Notes under the pieces: model-generated
The model's input: the letters and a program-made list of their open reading frames with translations, nothing else
Databases searched by the model: none
What the model was told of the DNA's origin: nothing
In this document: one piece after another, positions 25,675 to 33,220 of the stretch
How the letters are laid out: each line of letters opens with the position of its first letter
How positions within the stretch are numbered: position 1 is the first letter of the stretch
Assembly (NCBI RefSeq): GCF_021502725.1
Contig: NZ_JAKFFS010000004.1
Location: 248,001-312,000, forward strand
Direction: 5' to 3'
Length of the DNA stretch: 64,000 bases
Source of the DNA: Dyadobacter sp. CY345
Lineage (GTDB): Bacteria > Bacteroidota > Bacteroidia > Cytophagales > Spirosomataceae
Program-made: the position numbers and the translations under genes

Positions 25675-26208
25675 ATGAATATGGAAATAGCAGCATTTTA
25701 TGGATTTTCGGGACTAGCGATTATTTCAGCGCTTTTCATATTATTTTCCAGAAATCTTATTTATGCGGCATTTGCTCTGTTTGTAACTTTTCTGGGTGTC
25801 GCAGCACTATACGTATTGGCAGGGGCTGATTTTTTAGCGGTTACGCAAATTATGGTTTATGTAGGAGGGATTTTGGTACTGCTTATTTTTGGCATAATGC
25901 TTACGCAAAAGACGGACCGAGAGGCAGTCTCCTCAACGCCAAACCAGGTGATCGTTTTTGTGAAGCGTCAGTTTTGGGGATTTTTAGTGGGAGCAGGCTT
26001 ATTTGTTTTTCTTTCTTATATTATTGCCACTGCAAACTTCAGAATGACCGGCGCAACAAATATGTCCCGATCGACTTTGAAGACGATAGGGGTGGAGCTT
26101 ATGACGAGCCACTTGCTCCCTTTTGAAATTGCCGCAATACTTTTGCTAATGGCCTTGGTCGGTGCGGCATACCTAGCTTTAAATAGAAATCCTGCCTCTC
26201 ATGATTAA
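25675..26208 (+). CDS. nuoJ: NADH-quinone oxidoreductase subunit J (copy in nuoI-J-K set)
   Basis: A 177-residue polytopic membrane protein with five hydrophobic helices. YAAFALFVTFLGVAALYVL, then FLAVTQIMVYVGGILVLLIF with the glycine-rich helix typical of NuoJ, and HLLPFEIAAILLLMALVGAA at the C-terminus are the family features. NuoJ is part of the proton-pumping membrane arm near the quinone channel. It differs considerably from the NuoJ at 61217-61735 in this window. It overlaps nuoK by 8 bases, confirming an operon. Confidence 0.93.
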   Translation: MNMEIAAFYGFSGLAIISALFILFSRNLIYAAFALFVTFLGVAALYVLAGADFLAVTQIMVYVGGILVLLIFGIMLTQKTDREAVSSTPNQVIVFVKRQFWGFLVGAGLFVFLSYIIATANFRMTGATNMSRSTLKTIGVELMTSHLLPFEIAAILLLMALVGAAYLALNRNPASHD

Positions 26209-26512
26209 TATCCCGGTAGAACATTATCTGATCGTTGGAGCAGCCTTATTCTGTATCGGTTTGGCAATAGCCATAACGAAGCAGCATTTGATTGGTATAT
26301 TGCTTGGTATTGAATTGATGCTGAATGCGGTGAACATCAATTTAATCGCGTTTAGCAGACATGATCCAGAAAAGATCGGCGGTCAACTTTTTGCTTTGTT
26401 TGTGATTGTAGTGGCAGCAGCAGAAGTAACGGTTGCGCTCGCCATTATCCTGAGAGTTTACGGACATTTCCGCACTGTGGATCCGGACAAGGTCAATGAA
26501 TTAAAAAAATGA
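26201..26512 (+). CDS. nuoK: NADH-quinone oxidoreductase subunit K
   Basis: A 103-residue protein of normal NuoK length with three membrane helices. YLIVGAALFCIGLAIAITKQ, the central helix GILLGIELMLNAVNINLIAF with its conserved glutamate (in the GIELMLNA motif), and VVAAAEVTVALAIILRVYG with the second conserved glutamate are all present; these acids belong to the proton channel. It is the only NuoK in the window: the G-H-I-J operon at the right edge ends without one. The next gene is a DMT permease, so nuoL, M and N are elsewhere. Confidence 0.95.
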   Translation: MINIPVEHYLIVGAALFCIGLAIAITKQHLIGILLGIELMLNAVNINLIAFSRHDPEKIGGQLFALFVIVVAAAEVTVALAIILRVYGHFRTVDPDKVNELKK

Positions 26513-26552
26513 ACACTCCAAATTTGAAACCAAATCTACAAGGTCTGCAAAT

Positions 26553-26999
26553 ATGAATTGGTTTTTTCTGCTTCTGGCGTTTCTGATTGGCATGGCAAAC
26601 ACGGTTCAGTCGGGCGTAAATGCCCAGCTGCGAGTCGCGCTTGGAAATCCGTTGATCGCTGCCATCACTTCATTCAGTTTTGGACTCTTTGTATTACTGG
26701 TTGCTTTCCCACTTTTCAACCAAAACCCGATCCCAAGCCTCGCTACATTTCGTGATGTAAGTATCTGGAAATATGCGGGTGGATTTTTAGGTGCATTTTA
26801 TGTCGTCACCGTTATTTTTATCGTACGAGATATCGGTCCTGCCAATTTGATCTGTCTGGTTATTGCCGGACAAATGTTAGCCGCAATGGTCATTGACCAC
26901 TACGGCTTTCAGGGTTTTGCTGTACATCCCATTAGTTTTGCCCGGATATGCGGTGCAATTCTCTTAATGGCAGGTGTTTATCTAATTCTGAAAAATTAA
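26553..26999 (+). CDS. DMT-superfamily transporter, YdcZ (DUF606) type
   Basis: A 148-residue membrane protein with about five hydrophobic helices. MNWFFLLLAFLIGMANTVQS, GVNAQLRVALGNPLIAAITS and GGFLGAFYVVTVIFIVRDIG match the DUF606/YdcZ half-size members of the drug/metabolite superfamily. These small proteins probably act as dimers; the substrate is unknown. It follows nuoK by 40 bases on the same strand. Its stop overlaps the stop of the convergent DUF6265 gene. Confidence 0.85.
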   Translation: MNWFFLLLAFLIGMANTVQSGVNAQLRVALGNPLIAAITSFSFGLFVLLVAFPLFNQNPIPSLATFRDVSIWKYAGGFLGAFYVVTVIFIVRDIGPANLICLVIAGQMLAAMVIDHYGFQGFAVHPISFARICGAILLMAGVYLILKN

Positions 27000-27517
27000 G
27001 GTATACGGTTGAAAACAAAAAGGTCCATAAATTCCCACTTATTATTTTCAAGTTTTCCCCTTCTGATCACGAGCTGATTCTGGCTGCGTCTTTCGTAAAT
27101 GATCCGGACAGAAATGTCGTCCTTTTCAAACAAAGCTTCATTCTTTTTTGCTTCAATAAAATTGTAAGTATCCGAAACTTCTTTTTCTTCCAGCGAAATC
27201 ATTCCTGGTTTGAAATGTTTAACGTGCGCAACTGGTCCTTTTTCAGTCTGCTCAAATGCAAATAGCTCATAAAGCGTCGCTTTTCCATCCTTTACCATGC
27301 GAATAAAACCAACAATATTGTCGCCTTCCGGTGCCGTCCAGGACGCTTCGATTGTTCCACCGTTGTAGTTGCCTTTCCAGCGGCCATCCAGAAAACTTAA
27401 ATCTTTCAAACTCCCGGTGCTTGCAGTCTGGGCATTTGAGGAAGTGAAAATTAACGCCGCAAAAATGAAGGCAAGTGATAATGTTTTACAAAAAACGAAC
27501 TCGTCGAATCGCATCAT
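26996..27517 (-). CDS. Secreted DUF6265-like protein
   Basis: A 173-residue protein with a signal sequence ending about TSSNAQ. The mature part, starting DLSFLDGRWKGNYNGGTIEASW and continuing GDNIVGFIRMVKDGKATLYELF and LFVFNRIP at the end, matches the DUF6265 family, which has a lipocalin-like antiparallel barrel appearance. The function of the family is unknown. The ATG could be the first or second codon (MMRF). It converges with the DMT gene, the stop codons overlapping by 4 bases. Confidence 0.78.
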   Translation of the reverse strand: MMRFDEFVFCKTLSLAFIFAALIFTSSNAQTASTGSLKDLSFLDGRWKGNYNGGTIEASWTAPEGDNIVGFIRMVKDGKATLYELFAFEQTEKGPVAHVKHFKPGMISLEEKEVSDTYNFIEAKKNEALFEKDDISVRIIYERRSQNQLVIRRGKLENNKWEFMDLFVFNRIP

Positions 27518-27613
27518 ATGGATTTAGGTTTTAATAAAATGCCAAATTAGAAGTTATTTTCAATTTTACCGAATTACAGAAACAGGATCACTTGACAAGA
27601 TCAGCACTTCTGA

Positions 27614-27647
27614 CAAAAAAAACAGCCGTCCGATAACCAGACGACTG
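27614..27647 (-). terminator. Terminator after purF
   Basis: Minus strand: stem cagtcgtc / gacggctg (8 bp, one G-U), 9-base loop, then eight T. It lies 28 bases downstream of the purF stop. Confidence 0.85.
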
Positions 27648-27674
27648 CATCAATATATAAGAAATTCATGTTAA

Positions 27675-29567
27675 TTAATAAGCTCTTTCCAGCTTGCCTT
27701 CGTGAGAATTGGCAAATGCTCTGTTCACAACTTTGTTTCCGCCGGGTGTTGGATAATTTCCAGTGAAATACCAATCTCCGAGATGGTTAGGACAAGCTTT
27801 GTGCAGGTTATCAACCGTTTGGAAAATTACAGAAAGCTCAGCATTCAGATCTTTCGGGCGAATAATTTCAGCAATTGAATCCGAAATTTCATCATCTGTA
27901 AACGGATCGTAAAGGGCCTTCACATAATTGGTATGGAAAGAATTTTTAGTCGCTATCGAAGCCACAGCTTTTGTATAAACTTCTTCGATCAAGTCATCCA
28001 TATTCCTGTCTTCCAACAATTTCAAAACAGCTCTGAAAGCCACAAAATCCTTCATTTTTGACATGTCAATACCATAACAGTCAGGGAAACGAATTTGCGG
28101 CGCAGATGAGACAACCACAATTTTCTTTGGCTGCAATCTGTCAAGCATCGTTAAAATGCTTTTCTCAAGTGTAGTACCACGAACGATCGAGTCATCGATA
28201 ATTACAACAGTATCAACATTTTTCCGAACGACTTCAAAAGTAGTATCGTAAACACTGGATACCATATCGTCACGAAGCGCATCTGCGGTGATAAATGTCC
28301 TTGACTTTACATCTTTCGTCACCAGCTTTTCAATACGCGGACGGAAGGATAATACTTTTTCCAAATCAGCTTCAAAAAGAATTCCATCCATGATGGCCTG
28401 TTTTCTTTTCTTGGCCAGATATTCTTCCAAACCTTCGATCATTCCTAAAAAGGAAGTTTCGGCCGTGTTTGGTATATATGAGAAAATTGTGTTTTCTAAG
28501 TCGTAATTGATCTCTTTCAAGATCTGCGGAATCAATAATTTACCAAGTTGCTTACGCTCGTAGTAAATATCGGGATCTGTTCCCCGCGAGAAATAGATGC
28601 GTTCAAAACTGCATGAGCGTTTTTCCAAACGAGGTAAAATAGGGAACTCGTTATATTCTCCGTTTTTGTCAACAATAAGTGCCGAACCCGGAGTAATTTC
28701 CTGAATCTGAGAATATTCTACATTAAATGCGGCCTTGATCGCTTGTTTTTCTGACGCTACTACAACAACTTCATCATCAGCATAATAAAATGCAGGACGA
28801 ATACCAGCTGGGTCACGAATAACAAATGAGGCTCCGTAACCTGTCAGTCCACACATTGCATATCCGCCATCAAAGTCACGGCAAGATCTATAAAGAAGTC
28901 TTTGCAGATCGATGTTTTCTTCAATTACATCTGATAGTGTAGGGTTTTCGTAAATTCCTTTGAAACGATCAAACACACGCTGATTTTCTTCATCCAGAAA
29001 ATGTCCAATTTTTTCCATGACAGTCACGGTGTCCACTTTCTCTTTCGGATGTTGGCCTAACGATACTAATTTACCAAAAAGCTCATCAACATTGGTCATA
29101 TTGAAGTTACCCGCCATCACCAGGTTGCGGCTTCTCCAGTTACTTTGACGAAGCATTGGATGGCAGTTTTCAACCTCGTTCGTGCCATGCGTTCCATAAC
29201 GTAAATGGCCCAGCCAAACTTCGCCTGTGAATGCAAGATTTTCCTGTAACCATTTGGCGTCGTTAATACGCTCTTTATTATCTTTCAGTCCTTTACGAAA
29301 CTTCTTATGAATCTTCGAAAATATATCAGTAAGAGGTTGAGGTTCTACCGATCTGTAACGGCTTATATAGCGTTTTCCCGGCGGAACATCAATTTTTATA
29401 TTGGCTACACCGGCTCCATCTTGTCCCCGGTTGACCTGTTTTTCCATCATTACTGATAGCTTGTGCACGGCATATAGCGGCGTGTCGTACTTGTCAATGT
29501 AGTATTGAAATGGCTTTCGAAGACGGATGAGTGCAATCCCGCACTCATGCTTTATGGCGTCGCTCAT
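27675..29567 (-). CDS. purF: Amidophosphoribosyltransferase, long Bacteroidota form
   Basis: A 630-residue protein, longer than the usual about 500. The N-terminal nucleophile is C9 (HECGIALIRL), so the first eight residues would be removed to expose Cys. The glutaminase domain shows MEKQVNRGQDGAGVA, GHLRYGTHG and GNFNMTN; the phosphoribosyltransferase PRPP loop is VVIIDDSIVRGTT. Inserts occur after residue 75 and in the middle, and the C-terminus is extended. It would transfer the amide of glutamine to PRPP as the first step of purine synthesis. Bacteroidota often also carry a shorter PurF, so whether this one is the main enzyme is uncertain. Confidence 0.85.
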   Translation of the reverse strand: MSDAIKHECGIALIRLRKPFQYYIDKYDTPLYAVHKLSVMMEKQVNRGQDGAGVANIKIDVPPGKRYISRYRSVEPQPLTDIFSKIHKKFRKGLKDNKERINDAKWLQENLAFTGEVWLGHLRYGTHGTNEVENCHPMLRQSNWRSRNLVMAGNFNMTNVDELFGKLVSLGQHPKEKVDTVTVMEKIGHFLDEENQRVFDRFKGIYENPTLSDVIEENIDLQRLLYRSCRDFDGGYAMCGLTGYGASFVIRDPAGIRPAFYYADDEVVVVASEKQAIKAAFNVEYSQIQEITPGSALIVDKNGEYNEFPILPRLEKRSCSFERIYFSRGTDPDIYYERKQLGKLLIPQILKEINYDLENTIFSYIPNTAETSFLGMIEGLEEYLAKKRKQAIMDGILFEADLEKVLSFRPRIEKLVTKDVKSRTFITADALRDDMVSSVYDTTFEVVRKNVDTVVIIDDSIVRGTTLEKSILTMLDRLQPKKIVVVSSAPQIRFPDCYGIDMSKMKDFVAFRAVLKLLEDRNMDDLIEEVYTKAVASIATKNSFHTNYVKALYDPFTDDEISDSIAEIIRPKDLNAELSVIFQTVDNLHKACPNHLGDWYFTGNYPTPGGNKVVNRAFANSHEGKLERAY

Positions 29568-30013
29568 AAGAAGAATAATGAGTTAGAAATATGTTCGTTT
29601 GCTGGCTGCAAATCTTATTCCTTTTAATAATTTGTTAACGAACGAAAAACGTTCTTAGTTCGTAAACCCGGAATAAAGGTACAAATCCTTTCCCTTAAAA
29701 AACTTCTAATCTGGCGCTTTTTTTCGTGCTGTTTTAAGCAAACTGAATTTGAAGTAAACCACTTATGCCCTGCCAGCCACATGGAACTGAGATTATCAAA
29801 AGTTTAACATTATTTTTTTATATTTTATTTCAAAAATAAGTCAGCAGACCAGCGGGAATAGTTTTTAAAATAATTTAATTATTTTTCAAGTAAATCATTT
29901 TGTGTTGTTGAGAAAGCCAGGTTAGCTCTCTCTGGATAGAAATAATTTGAATCAGATTACTTTGTAAAAGTTATGGTATTGTTAATTCATACCTTAGCGA
30001 AATAGTCTGTATT
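29568..30013. other. Divergent intergenic region between purF and recO
   Basis: About 445 AT-rich bases with no credible gene. It contains a perfect 5-bp inverted repeat GAACG-aaaaa-CGTTC at 29640-29654 embedded in a looser one, and on the minus strand the sequence TACCTTTA (about 29675) resembles a -7 element for purF. I see no known riboswitch fold. Confidence 0.5.
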
Positions 30014-30709
30014 ATGTTACATAAAACCAAAGGAGTTGCGCTCAGTTACATTCGTTACCGGGAATCCTCGATTATCGCGAAGGTTTATACGGAGGCGTTT
30101 GGTATACAGACGTACATTGTCAACGGCGTACGCAGCAGCAAATCGAAGACAAATAAAATAGCGCTTTTTCAGCCGCTTACTTTATTAGATATGGTTGTAT
30201 ACCATAAAAGCAAAGAAGACACAATACACCGGATTTCTGAATTGAAATGTTATAATCCTTTTCAGTCACTTCCTTATGATATGTACAAGTCGAGCCTGGC
30301 GATGTTCATTACTGAAATCCTTGGAAAAACTTTGCGGGAAGAAGAAACAAACGAGCCGTTGTTTCAATTCATCGAGGAGTCCGTCTTATATCTTGACGAA
30401 GCCAGCGATCATTTTGAAAATTTCCATATCCAGTTTTTGTTACAACTAGCTTCATTTCTGGGATTCGGAATTGAAAGTATTGCGGATCTGGAAGGAGAGT
30501 TACGGGAAAATCATTATCCGCACATTCCGGATGTTAAAGAGCATTTTGCAACCGAACAATTATTACTGCATGGATATGGTGTAGAAGTAGCGTTGGACCG
30601 AAACAGGCGCGTGGATATTTTAGAAAAACTTCTTTTCTTTTATAAAATCCACATGGATACGTTGGGGGAAATCAGATCTCTGGACGTTTTAAAGGAAGTT
30701 CTGCGGTGA
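30014..30709 (+). CDS. recO: DNA repair protein RecO
   Basis: A 231-residue protein of normal RecO length. The N-terminal OB-fold starts MLHKTKGVALSYIRYRESS and contains YTEAFGIQTYIVNGVRSSKS; the C-terminal helical part shows LQLASFLGFGIES. RecO, with RecR, loads RecA onto single-stranded DNA in the RecFOR pathway. The C-terminal zinc-finger cysteines found in some RecO are absent, as is usual in Bacteroidota. It is transcribed away from purF after a long upstream region. Confidence 0.92.
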   Translation: MLHKTKGVALSYIRYRESSIIAKVYTEAFGIQTYIVNGVRSSKSKTNKIALFQPLTLLDMVVYHKSKEDTIHRISELKCYNPFQSLPYDMYKSSLAMFITEILGKTLREEETNEPLFQFIEESVLYLDEASDHFENFHIQFLLQLASFLGFGIESIADLEGELRENHYPHIPDVKEHFATEQLLLHGYGVEVALDRNRRVDILEKLLFFYKIHMDTLGEIRSLDVLKEVLR

Positions 30710-30798
30710 CATGGACATGATATCAATATTTGACAAAACCAATTTCTCTAATCTGGCATAATTTTGATGCTGTAATCACAAACGTAAACTAAAAAAGC

Positions 30799-31503
30799 AT
30801 GAAACAATTTATTATCCTTTCATTACTATTATGTGGTACTGTGGCGATGAGCCAGGTTCCGAAAGGCGCATGGAAATCTCAGGAACCCACGGGAAGTACT
30901 TCCACTTTAATTGTTGCTGATAATTATCTGACTATCGCCTCATACAGTGTTTTAAATAAATCTTACGAAAGAACAGAAGGCGGCCCATTTACTATGCAGG
31001 GCGACCAGATGACGTATACGCCGGAATTTAATCCTTCTGATACCGCCAAAGTTGGAATCCCAATTGTCTTCACAGTGGCCAAAAAGGATGGCGTGCTTAC
31101 TTTAAAATATGAAGAAGCGATGGTCTGGATGAAAATTGATGAAAGCGAGAATGCGCCCTTGTCTGGTGTTTGGCGTATTACCGAACGTGCAAACGACGGT
31201 CAGGGAGCATTGGTAAAAATTCATCAGGAAGGAACGAGAAAAACCTTGAAGATTTTATCAGGAACTCGTTTTCATTGGATCGCTTTTGATGCTGCTGACA
31301 GGACTTTTTACAATACGGGAGGAGGAACTTATACGGCTAAGGATGGTAAATATTCAGAAAAAATCGAGTTTTTATCGAAAGACAATAATCGGGTAGGGAT
31401 GAGCCTGACGTTTGATTACAAATTAGATAATGGCCGTTGGGAACATACCGGAAAAAGCACGGCGGGCAAACCTGTCCATGAAATTTGGGAGAAGGTGAAA
31501 TAG
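30799..31503 (+). CDS. Secreted protein with two lipocalin-like repeats
   Basis: A 234-residue protein with signal peptide MKQFIILSLLLCGTVAMSQ. The mature part appears to be two similar halves: VPKGAWKSQEPTGSTSTLIV and later PLSGVWRITERANDG, each opening a GxW lipocalin-like strand pattern; the second half ends HEIWEKVK. Such proteins are common in Bacteroidota and have no assigned activity. A TAATTTTG at 30759-30766 is a possible -7 element. A strong terminator follows the stop. Confidence 0.7.
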   Translation: MKQFIILSLLLCGTVAMSQVPKGAWKSQEPTGSTSTLIVADNYLTIASYSVLNKSYERTEGGPFTMQGDQMTYTPEFNPSDTAKVGIPIVFTVAKKDGVLTLKYEEAMVWMKIDESENAPLSGVWRITERANDGQGALVKIHQEGTRKTLKILSGTRFHWIAFDAADRTFYNTGGGTYTAKDGKYSEKIEFLSKDNNRVGMSLTFDYKLDNGRWEHTGKSTAGKPVHEIWEKVK

Positions 31504-31523
31504 TAGTTTAGGAGTATCCTATT

Positions 31524-31570
31524 AACGGGTAATTATTTAAACCAGGCGTTTAAATAATTACCCGTTTTTT
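31524..31570. terminator. Bidirectional terminator between convergent genes
   Basis: An 18-bp perfect inverted repeat, aacgggtaattatttaaa and its complement, with a 7-base loop and a T-run on plus. It serves the lipocalin-like gene and probably, on minus, the metal-locus gene that ends at 31569. Confidence 0.88.
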
Positions 31571-32009
31571 ATTCTACCACTTCTGCATTTTTCAAAATGT
31601 AATTCAAATGCTCAATATCAGAGGGGTTTAGTTGTAAAATTCCTTTTACTGTACGTACTTCGTCGGTTTCAAACCGCTGTTTTTTATTTTTGAATTGCAG
31701 TTCCATAATCGATTCTGGCCCTGATCCTCCGCAGAAAAAACACATGGCCATGGGCTGCGCGGAAACAACATAGACATTTTCATTCTCGTCAACCGGAATA
31801 ATATATCCCTTAATCTGAATCTCCTTTCCTTGCAAAGCTTTCACAGACGGACCGAATGTTGGATAAAGAAAATACATGTTCACTTCCTTATTCAGTTTTC
31901 TTGCAAATTCCACATCCGACAACTTTTTCCAGTTGATCAGCAGCGGACTCGTTGCGGCAGATAATGTCAACGCTGCGGTAAACATAAAAATCGTTATTCC
32001 TGTTTTCAT
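31569..32009 (-). CDS. Secreted DUF3299-like protein
   Basis: A 146-residue protein with signal peptide MKTGITIFMFTAALTLSAATS. The mature part holds LQGKEIQIKGYIIPVDENENVYVVSA, then AMCFFCGGSGPESIMELQF, an almost diagnostic DUF3299 cysteine/glycine segment, and VKGILQLN. DUF3299 is uncharacterised but often lies next to transport genes for metals. The gene begins 9 bases after the His-rich lipoprotein gene, so the two form an operon. The two cysteines of CFFC could bind metal or form a disulfide. Confidence 0.75.
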   Translation of the reverse strand: MKTGITIFMFTAALTLSAATSPLLINWKKLSDVEFARKLNKEVNMYFLYPTFGPSVKALQGKEIQIKGYIIPVDENENVYVVSAQPMAMCFFCGGSGPESIMELQFKNKKQRFETDEVRTVKGILQLNPSDIEHLNYILKNAEVVE

Positions 32010-32018
32010 TGGCCGATG

Positions 32019-32435
32019 TCAGTCTTTTAATTGGTTTAAATCTTTTTGCAGCTCCTCTATCGCAGCTTTGGTATTGCGCTGATAATCAAGCATCGATTCA
32101 TCGGTCATTTGTGGAGCTGATTTATGTTCATGATGATGCGCTCCGTCTTCATGGTGATGCTCGTGTTCAAAATCGGGTACTTCGATAATGCCTTCTTCCC
32201 ATAACTCAACCAGGTTATGCAAACTATCTAATTTGAAAATTAATACAGAATCGCCAACCGCGACAGCTGATCTCTTCTTTTCATCAATCTCCTTTTCGAA
32301 GCTGTCATGAATAGCAACAGATTCCAAATGTACCTTATTTGCTTCAGTTAGTGCTTCGCTTTTTGTTTTATCGGACGAACACGAATTTAAAAGGAAGAGA
32401 GAAAGTGCACCAGGAATAACAAACTTTTTTATCAT
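32019..32435 (-). CDS. His-rich lipoprotein, probable metal binder
   Basis: A 138-residue lipoprotein: signal peptide with lipobox LNSC (cysteine at residue 19). The middle contains a histidine/acid cluster, HEHHHEDGAHHHEHK (about residues 91-105), of the kind that binds zinc or similar ions. The C-terminal about 40 residues form an amphipathic helix (TKAAIEELQKDLNQLKD). It is the first gene of a two-gene operon and diverges from the MerC-like gene with a palindrome in between. Metal binding is inferred from composition. Confidence 0.75.
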   Translation of the reverse strand: MIKKFVIPGALSLFLLNSCSSDKTKSEALTEANKVHLESVAIHDSFEKEIDEKKRSAVAVGDSVLIFKLDSLHNLVELWEEGIIEVPDFEHEHHHEDGAHHHEHKSAPQMTDESMLDYQRNTKAAIEELQKDLNQLKD

Positions 32436-32454
32436 AATAACTGAACTCTATTAT

Positions 32455-32471
32455 TTGCAACTATGTTGCAA
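32455..32471. promoter_or_regulatory. Perfect 17-bp palindrome, candidate metal-responsive operator
   Basis: TTGCAAC-TAT-GTTGCAA, 7-bp perfect arms with a 3-base centre, in the 82-base gap between the divergent lipoprotein (minus) and MerC-like (plus) genes. On the minus strand it covers the place where a promoter -33 TTTG (in catttttgcaac) lies. The shape resembles operators of Fur-family metal regulators such as Zur, but I cannot assign the regulator from sequence. Confidence 0.65.
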
Positions 32472-32517
32472 AAATGATTAAAAAGATTGAATCTACAATC
32501 GGATTATTAGAATAATT

Positions 32518-33072
32518 ATGAGTATCAGAATTTTCTCTACCTTGCCCGTTGTCTTTGCATCGACATTACTTCACATCGGTTGCTGCCTTTTACCTGTACT
32601 TTCCCTTGTAGGCACTTCCCTGCCTTTTTTGAATTTTTTTGCCCGTTACAAACCAGTTTTTGTGTGGATTCAGTTGGCTGTTATGCTTTACCTGATTTTG
32701 AAAATTATTCTGGACCTATCTAGAATTAGGTCATTTTGCAATACCACCGATCGCGTCATACACTTTGGGAGTTTAGTCATTGCGGTAACTGGAGTGTTGA
32801 TCAGTCATTATGAGCCTTTTAAAAATGACAACCAGAAGCTTGCGGAGCAGCGATTTATGTTATTTAAAAATCACCGCCAGCTGGAAGTGGGCCTCTCCGG
32901 GAAATATGATCAGGAAGTTTTAAAGAAAGATTTATTGGAAATTAAAGGAGTGAAGTCTGGCAGAATACTGATTGAAAACGATACGCTCGCGCTTACTTTC
33001 CTCAGTAATCAAACTTCCAGCAGGGAAATACTTAGAAATCTTAGATTAAAAGGGTATCTCGTTTCTGATTAA
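32518..33072 (+). CDS. MerC-like membrane protein with C-terminal HMA-like domain
   Basis: A 184-residue protein. The first about 95 residues form three or four membrane helices; HIGCCLLPVLSLVGTS (about residues 19-34) is a MerC/MerT-like cysteine-containing helix. Residues 100-184 look like a small ferredoxin-like (HMA-type) fold, with LEVGLSGKYDQEVLKKDL and ILRNLRLKGY, but the CXXC metal motif is missing. It probably moves or senses a metal in the cytoplasmic membrane. It is divergent from the His-rich lipoprotein operon, with a shared operator candidate. Confidence 0.72.
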   Translation: MSIRIFSTLPVVFASTLLHIGCCLLPVLSLVGTSLPFLNFFARYKPVFVWIQLAVMLYLILKIILDLSRIRSFCNTTDRVIHFGSLVIAVTGVLISHYEPFKNDNQKLAEQRFMLFKNHRQLEVGLSGKYDQEVLKKDLLEIKGVKSGRILIENDTLALTFLSNQTSSREILRNLRLKGYLVSD

Positions 33073-33167
33073 TTTTCTCGTGGGATTAACCCTTTGCAGG
33101 GCATATGAATATATCTGGCATCTGGATTTAACCTATTTAGATTTGTTCAAAATAATTCCTTAAAAGT

Positions 33168-33198
33168 TTTGAATGATTCTAAATAGATTATACATTTG
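33168..33198 (+). promoter_or_regulatory. Promoter of the small Cys-rich gene (TTTG-N19-TACATTTG)
   Basis: TTTG at 33168-33171, 19-base spacer, TACATTTG at 33191-33198, an exact match to the Bacteroidota consensus. The predicted start of transcription lies about 15 bases before the ATG at 33221, which rules out the earlier in-frame ATG at 33173. Confidence 0.82.
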
Positions 33199-33220
33199 TC
33201 TTATCAATAACGGAGAAGAG

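Noticed and set aside
32455..32471. The TTGCAAC palindrome as a transcription terminator
   Set aside because: It is between divergent gene starts and lacks a T-run in both directions, so it fits an operator, not a terminator.
33173..33220. Earlier start for the Cys-rich small protein
   Set aside because: The ATG at 33173 lies inside the promoter, upstream of the expected transcript start, so only 33221 can be used.
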